DNA of 64,000 bases from Nocardia gamkensis NBRC 108242 (GCF_001612985.1 NZ_BDBM01000034.1:1-64000); one strand, 5' to 3'. Numbered from the stretch's first letter, positions 8,520-17,255 are shown. Numbers and translations are program-made. The notes: generated from the letters alone by a model not told the origin.

Positions 8520-8993
8520 AACGGCGGACAGCGCGGCCTCAACAGCGGCCTGCGGAGTAGATGTCACCACAGCCGACTCGACGGGTTTGCCGTCACTGTC
8601 GAGGATTTGCCAACCACCGATTGAGACGACGGGGACGTTCCCGCGCCTGTTCGCCAGTGCAAGTTCAGACAGAGTGCCCCATGAGCCGCCGACCACGATC
8701 ACAGCATCAGCGGACCATACGAGGATGGCATTGCGCGCCTCACCCATGTTCGTGTAGAGCACCGCCGAAAGGCCCTCGCATACGCGGTCGGGATCAGTGT
8801 CGGGTCGCACACCGATCACGAGACCACCAGCCGATGAAACCCCTTCGGCTACTGCGGCCATAACACCACTTCCGCCGCCGCAGAGAACCGTTACGCCCGC
8901 TTCGGCGAGCAGTCTGCCGATCTCCCGCGCGTTCAGTGCATCAGCGTCGGCGGCAGATCGGGGACCACATACGGCAACCTGAATCGGGGGCAT
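8502..8993 (-). CDS. LOG/TIGR00725-type nucleotide-binding protein
   Basis: A 163-aa Rossmann-like protein of the LOG/lysine-decarboxylase-like superfamily, whose members hydrolyse or bind nucleotide derivatives. Glycine-rich motifs are visible: VAVCGPRSA at the N-terminus, LCGGGSGVMAAVAEG in the middle, and VVGGSWGTLSE as the counterpart of the PGGxGTxxE motif. The exact substrate is unknown. Its ATG follows the regulator's stop, and the AAGGAG ribosome site lies inside the last codons of that gene, so the two are translationally coupled. The C-terminus QQRQQ is encoded by a tandem repeat. Confidence 0.8.
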   Translation of the reverse strand: MPPIQVAVCGPRSAADADALNAREIGRLLAEAGVTVLCGGGSGVMAAVAEGVSSAGGLVIGVRPDTDPDRVCEGLSAVLYTNMGEARNAILVWSADAVIVVGGSWGTLSELALANRRGNVPVVSIGGWQILDSDGKPVESAVVTSTPQAAVEAALSAVQQRQQ

Positions 8994-8994
8994 C

Positions 8995-10278
8995 TCACTC
9001 CTTGCTGGCCTGTTGTGCCGCGTTGCTGGTGAACAGGCTAATCCGGCTGGGAAGTTCCCGCGCGACCCGCGTTGTGGCAGAGATTGCGCGCAATTCGTCT
9101 GCCGACTTCACGACCCGTTCCACGATCGGGATGGTTCGAAGTTCTACCGGCAGTTCCAGGACAGTGCTGATACGGTCACTGGCGGCGTCCAGGTCGCCGA
9201 GGCCGAGGTGTGCACGGGCCGCATCGAGTTCGGCCGCTGCGACGAATTCCGGCGGACTCGTGTCGTCAAAGATCCCGAGCGCAGCTTCAGCGTGTTCCAG
9301 GGCGAGCCTGCTGTGCTGGTGGCCGCCGAGGGCGAGATGGACTTCTGCGGCGTAGTACTGAGCCTTGCCAGGATCGAACCACATCACGCCGGGCGCGCCA
9401 GCGGTGGTGGGCTGCACCCCTGTCAGGGCGTCCATTGCAATGTCCAGAGCCGCCAATGCCGCTCGTTCGTCGGGCAGCGCAGCTCGTGCACGTGCGAGCT
9501 GACTAGCGAGCCGGAGTCGAGTCGACGGATCGGTCATGTCACGGAGCCCGTTCTCTGCATACTGCGCGGCGCGGCGGTAGTCACCGGCCCAGTACGCAAT
9601 GTTGGCTTGGACCCACCGGACGTAAGCGCGAAGGTGTTGATCTTCGGCGAAGTCGGCGGCGACCCAGGCGGTGCGGGCGTGGGTGTCTGCATCGTAGGGG
9701 CGGCCGAGGTCGGCACAGGCGTGCGCGAGCAGCGCGCAGACCTGTCCGGCGATCAGATACAGGTCGGGCACATAGCGCGGCCGTTGGCGGGCATCGAGCA
9801 GTTCGAACACCTCACGCCGCATCCGGGTCAATCCCGGTATCAGTTCCAACGGGGGCTTAGTGAGGTAATCGGCGGCGAAGTGGTGGACGTCGACGTGTAG
9901 CTGTTCGAGCACATTCTCGTCGACCCCGCCAGCGCCGCGTTTGACCCAGCGTGCGGAGTCTTCCGTGGACATCTCTATCTCCTGATTCAACTGATCGATC
10001 GCGGACGTAGCCGCCTGTGGTAGTCCCCCTCCGACGTTGGGAGGCGACACGAGGACTTCAAAAGCCAGTTTCCACACTCGTTGTGCCACACGCCGCGCGG
10101 CCGGACGTGCATCCGGTACGTCTCCAGCCATCCAACGACGAAGCTGCCGCTCGGACAGCGTCGCGTTCTCCTGGCTCTGTTTGGCCAGTTCGTTGAAGAC
10201 TGTGCACCATTCGGCATTGCTCCGGTCCCCTGTGCGGACCAGGGCTTCTAACACGGTGCGGGGGGCTGCGCTATCCAT
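8995..10278 (-). CDS. HTH/TPR-type transcriptional regulator
   Basis: A 427-aa protein with a short N-terminal DNA-binding segment (around residues 35-65, LSERQLRRWMAGDVPDARP) and a long helical C-terminal part that reads as TPR-like repeats (for example YDADTHARTAWVAADFAED, ANIAYWAGDYRRAAQYAENG). Actinobacterial regulators of this layout sense a ligand or peptide through the repeats. It is divergent from the small operon at 10513 across a spacer holding three 11-bp repeats, a natural operator, and is coupled to a LOG-like gene. It is probably the element's master regulator, since no GntR/KorSA-like gene is seen. Confidence 0.78.
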   Translation of the reverse strand: MDSAAPRTVLEALVRTGDRSNAEWCTVFNELAKQSQENATLSERQLRRWMAGDVPDARPAARRVAQRVWKLAFEVLVSPPNVGGGLPQAATSAIDQLNQEIEMSTEDSARWVKRGAGGVDENVLEQLHVDVHHFAADYLTKPPLELIPGLTRMRREVFELLDARQRPRYVPDLYLIAGQVCALLAHACADLGRPYDADTHARTAWVAADFAEDQHLRAYVRWVQANIAYWAGDYRRAAQYAENGLRDMTDPSTRLRLASQLARARAALPDERAALAALDIAMDALTGVQPTTAGAPGVMWFDPGKAQYYAAEVHLALGGHQHSRLALEHAEAALGIFDDTSPPEFVAAAELDAARAHLGLGDLDAASDRISTVLELPVELRTIPIVERVVKSADELRAISATTRVARELPSRISLFTSNAAQQASKE

Positions 10279-10352
10279 CGCCGTTTCACCTCACGCTCTG
10301 CATCGAATCCACGGTATCCCCCCGGTACGGGCCGATCGGTCTGTCACGAAGG

Positions 10353-10385
10353 AAGTCCGAGAAAAGTCCGGGAAAAGTCCGGGTG
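10353..10385 (+). promoter_or_regulatory. Three 11-bp direct repeats (iteron-like operator)
   Basis: AAGTCCG occurs at 10353, 10364 and 10375, each within an 11-base unit of the form AAGTCCGRGAA, so copies lie one helical turn apart. The array sits between the divergent regulator and small operon. A binding site for the regulator is the simplest reading. Confidence 0.6.
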
Positions 10386-10512
10386 CCGACATTGTTACGT
10401 CCGGGGGTGCCGCGTGAGGCTAATCACTGCACGCGCCGCCGGGTTGATGCCGTACCCTCATCGGCTCCCCGGCGTCGGGTGCATACCAGTGCATCGAGCA
10501 GGGGAGCCGCTT

Positions 10513-10998
10513 GTGAACTCATCGAAACAGCTGGGGCACACGCCCTTGTCGGTATGTCACTTCTACCGGCAGGTGTGTGACCTGCCCGCCGAAGTCCACC
10601 CACCGCACCTGGGGCGAATCACGCTACGCGCGGGCCGGGTGTGCGGGGTGATGATGCCCGCGTTCATCGGCTCGGACGTTAAAACGTGGATACACCAGCA
10701 CGGCCAGCAGGCCGGACCGGTACTGACACACCCGCGCTCGCAGCGCTGGACGTTCCTCACCAGTCCGGACCTGCCCGAGGACATCCGGTTGTTCGCGGAG
10801 ATGTCGCGATTCGGTGTGTCCATCCTGCGCGCCGGAGAGATCGCGCTGCCTGGCCCCGGACAGCGGCCCGGCTTGTTCCGGGCGTGGGTGCAACCGCCCC
10901 GCGACGCCTACCGCCCACCGGGACGGGTGGTGGTCGAGGCGATCCGGGGATGCGCGGCCAAGCGTGCGCGGCAACGCCGGGCGGTGGCGCATGCCTGA
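10513..10998 (+). CDS. Conserved hypothetical protein, first gene of small AICE operon
   Basis: A 161-aa protein of unknown function. The core TWIHQHGQ...LTHPRSQRWTFLTSPDLPED...LFAEMSRFGVSILRAG...IALPGPG...WVQPPRD resembles a family common in actinobacterial elements and may be a remnant of prim-pol-like chemistry; this is weak recall. The tail is basic. A GTG at 10513 with AGGGGAG upstream is preferred to the GTG at 10414, which has no ribosome site. It overlaps the next gene by 8 bases. Confidence 0.68.
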   Translation: MNSSKQLGHTPLSVCHFYRQVCDLPAEVHPPHLGRITLRAGRVCGVMMPAFIGSDVKTWIHQHGQQAGPVLTHPRSQRWTFLTSPDLPEDIRLFAEMSRFGVSILRAGEIALPGPGQRPGLFRAWVQPPRDAYRPPGRVVVEAIRGCAAKRARQRRAVAHA

Positions 10999-11320
10999 AC
11001 CCCTCAGCACCGCGCTGCCGTTCGGGTGTGGGCCGACCTGCCAACCGTGGATCACCGTCGAGCAATGCGGCCTGTTCACCTTCGACCAGCAGACCGGGGA
11101 AGTCTTGTCGGTCAAGTGCCCGTCGATGAACTGCTTCGGGCAGATGGTGAAGGTTGTTCGCGGTCGCATGGCCGACCACGACTCCCCGATGGACATCGCA
11201 CTCGGAGGGCAGAAATGCCCATGGATCGGCATCCGCGTCGTGTTCGACCCCACCCGCTATCCCGACCTCGCCGCCCAGCCTGCTCCGCCACCAAAACGGC
11301 ACCCGCAGGCCGGTCGATGA
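10991..11320 (+). CDS. Hypothetical Cys-containing protein
   Basis: A 109-aa protein of unknown function. Six Cys (FGCGPTCQPW, EQCGLF, VKCPSMNCFGQ, QKCPWIG) are spread over the first 77 residues and could bind a metal. The C-terminus is Pro-rich and basic. It starts inside the end of the preceding gene and its TGA overlaps the ATG of the next (ATGA), so the three genes form one coupled operon opposite the TPR regulator. Confidence 0.65.
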   Translation: MPEPLSTALPFGCGPTCQPWITVEQCGLFTFDQQTGEVLSVKCPSMNCFGQMVKVVRGRMADHDSPMDIALGGQKCPWIGIRVVFDPTRYPDLAAQPAPPPKRHPQAGR

Positions 11321-11631
11321 CCGATGAGCAGGACGCCGAGCGATCCGCCGCCGAACTCGACGTTCTCACCGACGTAGTCGGCACCCTCATGACCGCCACC
11401 GCGGAGGCCGTACTGGACGGGATGAGCGACACCACTCGTGTTCGTGTGATGGCGATGGTGGTCTATGAACTGATCAGCAGCGCCCGCACCGCCGCCGGGC
11501 CGCACACCGGCCGCTTGTATGCCGCCCCGGTGCTCGATCCGATCATCGAAAACATCCCCGCCGCCGAGGACCTCACCTTTCTGGACCTGTTGATACCCGC
11601 GATCATCGGCCAGCACATCAACCGCACCTGA
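11317..11631 (+). CDS. Hypothetical acidic protein, end of small AICE operon
   Basis: A 104-aa acidic, mostly helical protein (TDVVGTLMTATAEAVLDGM, VRVMAMVVYELISSAR) with a hydrophobic C-terminus (FLDLLIPAIIGQHI). I do not recognise a family. It overlaps the upstream gene by ATGA. Its position suggests a function shared with the two proteins before it. Confidence 0.65.
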   Translation: MTDEQDAERSAAELDVLTDVVGTLMTATAEAVLDGMSDTTRVRVMAMVVYELISSARTAAGPHTGRLYAAPVLDPIIENIPAAEDLTFLDLLIPAIIGQHINRT

Positions 11632-11722
11632 ACCACCCAGACCGCCCCAGCACACCCACGCGCCCCCTGGTCCCCCCTTTGCACCACAAGGGAAGCGCGC
11701 CACGTGCCGGGGCACCCAAAGG

Positions 11723-11785
11723 GGGAAGGCTGCGCGGACGGGACTCCATCGGTGTGCCCAACCGAACCCGCCCGCCAGCCTTCCC
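11723..11785. terminator. Inverted repeat after the small operon
   Basis: GGGAAGGCTG at 11723-11732 is perfectly repeated in inverse at 11776-11785 with 43 bases between, 92 bases after the last stop of the operon. TTGCACCACAA also appears twice nearby (11679 and 11803). A transcription end is likely, but there is no T run. Confidence 0.35.
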
Positions 11786-11851
11786 TCGCACCACCGAATT
11801 CATTGCACCACAACATCATTCACTAGGGTGACTCCTTCACGGAAGGCCCCC

Positions 11852-12091
11852 ATGCAGCCCGACGCAGCCGCATCGCACGGCATGACATCACCCCTGCCGC
11901 ACGAACCCGACGTACACCTGATCGTCCGAATACGTGGCCACCACCTGCACTACGCGGCGTGCCTGACTGCGGCCCTGGTGTTCATCCAAGACGAAAATCT
12001 CCGCCACTGCACCGACGCCGTGTGTGTCGCCAGCAGCGCAACCGATCACCTGCCCCGGTTGCCCTGTGAGCGGCTGTATGTCGAGCGATGA
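11852..12091 (+). CDS. Small hypothetical protein
   Basis: A possible 79-aa protein starting at an ATG with GGAAGG 5 bases upstream, about 20 bases after a TAGGGT box that could be a -10. It has four Cys and several His, and ends ERLYVER. No family is recognised, and the coding signal is modest. Confidence 0.4.
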   Translation: MQPDAAASHGMTSPLPHEPDVHLIVRIRGHHLHYAACLTAALVFIQDENLRHCTDAVCVASSATDHLPRLPCERLYVER

Positions 12092-12203
12092 TGCGACACC
12101 TCGCCTCCATCCGCGCTGCTTGCCCGGCGACGCGCACCAACGTGACACTGTAGTGCTTTAACCCGCGACACCAGACAGCCAGCATGAGGGGAAGGCTCCG
12201 CCA

Positions 12204-12680
12204 GTGGACGACGACCAGATCGGTTTCGATATGGAATTCGATGACAAAACCCAAGCATTCCTCGATTGGGTTGCGCCAGAACGCATGGAATCAGAGGTGC
12301 GCGCATTCCTTGCCGAAGTAGTCCCCGACATGAGCGATGATTCGGAATGGTGGAAACCGCCGCTGTCGACCCAAATCATGGAAGCGGCCAAAGAGTTGCT
12401 CAGTGACTGGGACGGGTTCATCGCACCGGAGAACCGGAAACCAGCCGATGGATTCATCCGGTTTCTTGGCGAATGTTACATACGGCGGCACGGTGATATC
12501 GCATGGTCGAACAGCGGAAAGTTCTACCCGCCATTGTATCCCGAGTTTGGACCGGCGGTACAAGTGCGCGACACACATAAGCTCGATTTGATGTTCGAAG
12601 CGAGTGCCCTGTTTCGGGAGAACTACGGTCCCCGGATGGTGGAGTACAGCATTACCAAGGCTCATCGCGCGGCATGGTGA
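12204..12680 (+). CDS. Acidic hypothetical protein, possible immunity partner
   Basis: A 158-aa strongly acidic protein rich in Trp and Asp/Glu in its first half (DDSEWWKPPLSTQIMEAAKE), with no family I can name. A GTG at 12204 follows GGGGAAGG at 8 bases. Base composition is lower in GC than the flanking chromosome. It lies 37 bases before a coiled-coil gene on the same strand. A small acidic protein beside a basic, nuclease-like one suggests immunity or antitoxin, but this is inference. Confidence 0.7.
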   Translation: MDDDQIGFDMEFDDKTQAFLDWVAPERMESEVRAFLAEVVPDMSDDSEWWKPPLSTQIMEAAKELLSDWDGFIAPENRKPADGFIRFLGECYIRRHGDIAWSNSGKFYPPLYPEFGPAVQVRDTHKLDLMFEASALFRENYGPRMVEYSITKAHRAAW

Positions 12681-12717
12681 CATGCATGCGTGATTAGACG
12701 TTCCAAAGGGGGGCACC

Positions 12718-13800
12718 GTGCCCGACGAGTACGACGATTACCGACGAAGGCTGTCCAACTACGAAAAGGGACTGTATTTCGAACTCGGTCGGGCGCGTGA
12801 ACGAGGCGAAACGCCGGAGCGCGGCTGGGTTCAGCAATTCGCAATCAAGATCGACGATAAAACTCGAAGACTGGATTCAGCCCGCACGGAAGGCCGGGGA
12901 ACCCGGGGGGTCGAGCGCAAGTCAGGGCGGATCAACGAGCTAGAGACGCTGAGGCAGTTAAGCATAGAACGAGTCGGACTGGAATCTGGCCAACTGGCCC
13001 ATTCTCGATGGGAAACAGTGTCCGGCGAGAAAATCCCGCCCGCCGTAGCCGCCGAGTTACAGGCTATGGCCCGCGACCTCGGCGACAAGTTTCAGCACGT
13101 GGTCATTTCCCGCGCTGACGCACTCCGTGCAATGCAACTCGGGCGATCGCTGGTATCCCAGCAGTTGGAGCTGATCCGACCGTACGAGTTGAATCGAGCC
13201 GACCGGGCGCGGGAACGCTTGGCGAAGATCCGCGAAATTGTGCGGGCGCAAGCGCGATCCGAGAAATTCCGGAAGGTGCAGCAGTTCCGGGAAGCCGCCG
13301 CGCGTGGCCGGGCGGATGCCCCCCAGCGGGTCGAACGCGACCGACAGGCCCGAGCAGAGGCAGAGCGAGCCCGGCAAGCACGCCAGACGCCAGAGACCGA
13401 GCGGGCACGGATCGAACGAGAAGCCGCCGAACGAGTGGCGCAGGAATTCCCGATGCCCAGTCAGTATCAGCAACGCGAAACCGCCGACACCGCAGAACAA
13501 GTCGCCCGAGAATCAGCCGACGCCGCCAGCGTCGAGCGCGAAGCAGCCGATGCACGCGCAGCAGCAGCCGAGAAGGAACGCGAAGCGGCCTTGAAGGCGC
13601 TGGACGAGGCGAGAAACGCGGCGTTCAAGGAGCTGGACGAGAAAGGTCGTTTATCGGAGGTCGAACGACTTCTGTGGTTGGGGCAGGCGCATCACCCACA
13701 AGCGGCGGTGCGGCATCCACCCGGACAGGCACCCAGCGTTGAGCGTGGCGGCACCGGACACGGACAAGACCGCGCACGCGGAATAACTCGCGACCGATAA
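12718..13800 (+). CDS. Coiled-coil protein with nuclease-like N-terminal region
   Basis: A 360-aa protein. Residues 1-140 look globular and contain GVERKSGRI, an ExK pair of the kind seen in PD-(D/E)xK nuclease folds, then LRQL...SRWETVSGEKIP and KFQHVVISRADAL. Residues 160-310 form a long, highly charged coiled coil rich in Arg, Glu and Ala. The C-terminal tail is Gly/His-rich. The start is GTG with AAAGGGGGG upstream. Function is unknown. Together with the acidic gene before it, it forms a cargo module of the element. Confidence 0.72.
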   Translation: MPDEYDDYRRRLSNYEKGLYFELGRARERGETPERGWVQQFAIKIDDKTRRLDSARTEGRGTRGVERKSGRINELETLRQLSIERVGLESGQLAHSRWETVSGEKIPPAVAAELQAMARDLGDKFQHVVISRADALRAMQLGRSLVSQQLELIRPYELNRADRARERLAKIREIVRAQARSEKFRKVQQFREAAARGRADAPQRVERDRQARAEAERARQARQTPETERARIEREAAERVAQEFPMPSQYQQRETADTAEQVARESADAASVEREAADARAAAAEKEREAALKALDEARNAAFKELDEKGRLSEVERLLWLGQAHHPQAAVRHPPGQAPSVERGGTGHGQDRARGITRDR

Positions 13801-14319
13801 CCATCACAGCCGATCGGCTCAAGTGCGGTCGGCCTCTTGGTCGGGATCGGGGTTCGGGTCGCACGCTGGGTTGTGCGGCAGCAGTGCCAGCCCTTCGCGT
13901 CCGCTCGTCCTAGGGTGCAAGGGAGCATTCGCGGGTGAGTGGGGTGCGGGATGTTCTCGAGATTCGTTGTAGCGCAGGGAGAGAAGTTGGCGCGTCCTAC
14001 TGGGGGAGAAGAAAAAGAGAAAAGGGAAGTAGGAAACCTCCAACAGAATTTGCCGAATTTCCCTCTACAGAATCAAGAACGGCGCGGCTACGCCGCGCCG
14101 CGCCAGGCACCCCGTCCTCGCTCCGCTGCGGGCGGGGCGCTGCTGGCGCCCAACCAGGTGGGACACGAACCACCAATCCCAGTCCACCACACCCATCCTC
14201 ACCTAACTAAGCGCTGCCGCGCCCCTCCGGGGCTTGCCATGTAACGGCGAATACTCTTTTCCGAGCACCTTAAATTCCGGGCTGTTGTGGAACAGCTGGC
14301 TCAAACCGAGATAGCTAAA
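13801..14319. other. Gene-free stretch with short hairpins
   Basis: No convincing gene. Perfect hairpins occur at GGCGCGGC/GCCGCGCC (around 14083-14101, loop TAC) and GCCCC/GGGGC (around 14220-14232). The stretch separates convergent cargo modules (coiled-coil gene and ATPase gene) and probably holds their transcription ends. Confidence 0.45.
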
Positions 14320-16017
14320 TCATGGTTTGGCGGGCGAGGATGTTGGTTCGAGCCGCTCAAGCGGTAGGCGCGGTGCACTTCGAAGAATTGCGATAAGTTG
14401 TCGTGAATTATGCGCGACCCGAGTTGGTTCAGGGCTACGTGTTTGACGAGATACGAACCTTCCTCCCTCAAAGTCGAGCATGCGAATTCCCTGCTTGAGT
14501 CGAGCGCCCGAGTATTGGCTGAGATCAAGCATGTAGGCTTCCGATCGATGTCCCGCTGAGTGTGGATCAGAAACGCCAGGATCAACGAGATGAATGAGGC
14601 GCACATCCATCAAATCAGTTAACAGGCTGTACCAAATGGGGTTGTCCTCCTTGTCTCGGAACCCAACAAGGAAATAGGTATATCCGGACTCTTCCAGGCA
14701 GAAACTTCGTACGATTTTGAGTGTCTCGATAGTCCTTGCAGCTGAGCCAGGATTGGATGCCATATCCTCTTCGAGTTCTTTTATCTTCGCGGCTGCGGCG
14801 TCGCCGGCAGCTTGATTCACTTCCTGAGCACCAACTTGCCGGGCTCCAACTCTTTGCTGAGCGCGTGTTATTGCGCTGGCAGCGAGCACCATGTAGTCAC
14901 GTGGCACTGCGCCCGACGCAAGCACTAGGCGGTCCAATGCTTTTCTGCTAAACAGATGTAGCAGGGAGGAGATCCGTACCGCCTTAGCATATCCCGCGAG
15001 GACGTTTTCCAAGAATTGTCGTGCTTGCTGAGGGTCCTGGAGAGTTACGTCCAGGTCGATTACCTCGGCATCTTGGCCAGTTTGCATTCCGGTGGGAGGG
15101 GAACTGATCCACCATCGGGTCAAATGCTTAATTGAAGCAACCTTAAGCCAAAGCTTTATGTCGCGAGATATTCCGTGCAACATATCGAGAATGATGGGTT
15201 GCATATCTCGGGATACGTAGTAGAAATCGTCTAGGAATACATATATTGCAGTATTGGTGACCTCAAGGTAGCGGCTTAGGGCAGCCTGGACCTTTGGAAT
15301 TAGGAGCACTACCTCTTGCTCGGAATTTTCGCTCTGATCTAACAGCTCGATTGTCTGCGAATGTACTCTAGAAATAGCAACAGCAGGCGCGCTCCGTGGC
15401 GGAAGTGCATCATGTCGCGCGGCTACGCTTGACAGGATGTTCTGAATGGTCCACAGCACAACCCTTTGCGGTGCCTCGCGCCGATAGGTCTGGATATTGA
15501 TCCACGCGGTTATGGCACCGGAGGATTCGACGCGACGTCGCGCCTCCACTAATAAGGCTGTTTTACCCGAACCACGCCTGCCAAAGATCAGATGATGGCG
15601 TGCGGCGGTGACTGATGAGAGGCTCGCCCGTACGTCGGGGACGTATACAAGACTCGGTTCTGCTGCTGAAACGCGAGACCGAGCGCTCACCAGACTAACT
15701 AGTTCTGTCACTCGAAGGTCGGAGACGTTGTCAACCGCTGGAAGAAGCTTCAAAGATTCCGAGATCATACGCTGTTCAGCAGGCCGAATAATCAAGAAGA
15801 CCTGAATATCGCCGGTCGACAGCTCCGATTCTAGTTTTGCTGTATGAAGGGCGACCGACGCGAGGTCCTCTTGCTGCACATACAGAACATAGTTTCGCTC
15901 GCCGGGGTAATCTCGGATCTGCACATCTACGATTCGGACACCGCTCTCGCGTTCCATTCTGGTACGAATCGATTCTTCCGGACTCAGGCTTTGCCCGTTG
16001 CTCACAGGAATCCACAT
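14320..16017 (-). CDS. P-loop ATPase (Sll1717-like), candidate defence protein
   Basis: A 565-aa cytoplasmic P-loop NTPase. Walker A is FGRRGSGKTALL (about residue 145) and Walker B is AIYVFLDDFYY (about residue 260), followed by QPIILDMLHGISRDIKLWLKV, a stretch I associate with Sll1717-family ATPases. N-terminal residues 1-130 and C-terminal residues 430-565 are unassigned. GC is visibly lower, near half, than the surrounding DNA, a sign of separate acquisition. Its ATG lies inside the last codons of the HEPN-like gene (16-base overlap). An ATPase controlling a HEPN partner is a common layout of abortive defence systems; the specific role is inferred. Confidence 0.8.
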   Translation of the reverse strand: MWIPVSNGQSLSPEESIRTRMERESGVRIVDVQIRDYPGERNYVLYVQQEDLASVALHTAKLESELSTGDIQVFLIIRPAEQRMISESLKLLPAVDNVSDLRVTELVSLVSARSRVSAAEPSLVYVPDVRASLSSVTAARHHLIFGRRGSGKTALLVEARRRVESSGAITAWINIQTYRREAPQRVVLWTIQNILSSVAARHDALPPRSAPAVAISRVHSQTIELLDQSENSEQEVVLLIPKVQAALSRYLEVTNTAIYVFLDDFYYVSRDMQPIILDMLHGISRDIKLWLKVASIKHLTRWWISSPPTGMQTGQDAEVIDLDVTLQDPQQARQFLENVLAGYAKAVRISSLLHLFSRKALDRLVLASGAVPRDYMVLAASAITRAQQRVGARQVGAQEVNQAAGDAAAAKIKELEEDMASNPGSAARTIETLKIVRSFCLEESGYTYFLVGFRDKEDNPIWYSLLTDLMDVRLIHLVDPGVSDPHSAGHRSEAYMLDLSQYSGARLKQGIRMLDFEGGRFVSRQTRSPEPTRVAHNSRQLIAILRSAPRLPLERLEPTSSPAKP

Positions 16018-16529
16018 CCTTTGCTAGCAAGATACGATCGACACGCAGAAACGAAGTCGTTCGCCACCGGATCCAATGATCGCACCACTCCCTGGAAATA
16101 CTTATCATCTATGGGATAAGGATCGTAGTCGGCCTCGTTTCGGCGAAGCCGTGCGTCTTTTAGCTCGTTTGCGCGCAGCTCTTTGCTGGGGAAGTCCTTC
16201 GGAATTGACTTGAAAAGCTGGTTGTGAGCTTCGAAATCGTCGCCGCTATGTGCAAAGAATGATACGGCGCGCATTCCATGATACATTCCGTAGTAGTAGC
16301 GCCCAATAGTACTGCGCCAATCTCGTATTCTGGCACGCCGCATTGTGTTGGCCACATCTATGAACCGTTCACCGAGTCGTAGACGATCGGCCGTCGTTTT
16401 ATGGATAATGTCTGTAATACTGAGCGCTAACGCCTTCTCTAGCGAAGCACCTTCCTTGAAGTAACCCAGCGTTTTGCTGTCAGCCTTCATGACGCGCCGC
16501 AGTCGGTCATCATGCGCTGGCGTCGTCAT
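16002..16529 (-). CDS. HEPN-like helical protein
   Basis: A 175-aa all-helical protein. RYYYGMYHGMRAVSFFAHSG...HNQLFKSIPKDFP and ARLRRNEADYDPYP match the pattern of HEPN domains (helix with aromatic YY, His after the turn, then R-N-x-A-D-Y). Many HEPN proteins are ribonucleases or toxin subunits, but the canonical R-x(4-6)-H pair is not obvious here, so activity is open. ATG at 16529 has AAGGAG five bases upstream. It is the first gene of a low-GC pair with the P-loop ATPase, near the right end of the element where cargo is expected. Confidence 0.72.
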   Translation of the reverse strand: MTTPAHDDRLRRVMKADSKTLGYFKEGASLEKALALSITDIIHKTTADRLRLGERFIDVANTMRRARIRDWRSTIGRYYYGMYHGMRAVSFFAHSGDDFEAHNQLFKSIPKDFPSKELRANELKDARLRRNEADYDPYPIDDKYFQGVVRSLDPVANDFVSACRSYLASKGCGFL

Positions 16530-17094
16530 GTGTCTCCTTCGGGCTTTAGAGCATCTGCGGTGACCGCCGATCAGCGATCATCTCACGTCGCTGGTGTGCT
16601 GCGCTCCCGAGGATGCATGAGTGCCAGGGCTCATTAGGCTGTGCCCCTACGTGCTTGATGTCGAGACGACCAGCTGTGCACGTTCCGCAAGCGCGGTAGT
16701 GGGTGCAGTTGCGCTCTGCTGGAGCTGTGCCACGCTGCGCAGCCGTAGGGCGACTCAAAAGCGCTCGCGAACTTCTTTCTCGTTTTCCTGTTCAGATGTC
16801 CACGCCATGCGAAGATCGGCCTGTTGCGCGTAACGCATGTCGGGAGCTGGCGAAGGCGTAGTAGCGGCCGGACGCTGGTTAGTACTTCCTCCCTTTGGGA
16901 TGGTCCAGCCTTGGGCGGGCCTCGGCGCAACGTGCCGCTACTGCTTCAGGCTCGCGTCAGGCTTGGCTGACGCTGGGAGTCGGAACGTGAGGCTTTGCCC
17001 ACGCGGCCGATGACAACCCACCTCAAACCATCAGGCGACCGAGTGTCCGCCCGTTGAGTTGGTTCCTGGCCGCCGCAATGAGAGAGGCATGAGC
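16530..17094. other. Gene-free stretch upstream of HEPN-like gene
   Basis: No supported gene on either strand. It must contain the promoter of the minus-strand HEPN/ATPase pair. GC rises again from the low values of that pair to the level of the rest of the element. Confidence 0.4.
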
Positions 17095-17247
17095 ATGGGC
17101 ATGGGCAGCACACCGATGGATCATGAGGCCGCCGACCGCATCGCGGAAGCCGCGGAACGCGACCCGGACAGCCCCACCGCTACGAGCGGATTCCGTGACC
17201 GTGCAGAGGCAGCCGCCGACCGCAACGACGAGGACGACGACTGCTAG
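17095..17247 (+). CDS. Small acidic protein, SMP/seed-maturation-like
   Basis: A 50-aa acidic peptide of the form MDHEAADRIAEAAERDP...GFRDRAEAAADRNDEDD. Similar short proteins with an A-x-RIxxAE core and an F-x-x-RAxxAADRN end are frequent in actinobacteria and are annotated as seed-maturation or hypothetical proteins. Of three nearby ATGs (17089, 17095, 17101) the second has the best spacing to AGAGAGG. It is followed by a strong hairpin. Confidence 0.6.
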   Translation: MGMGSTPMDHEAADRIAEAAERDPDSPTATSGFRDRAEAAADRNDEDDDC

Positions 17248-17255
17248 TAGTCGCG

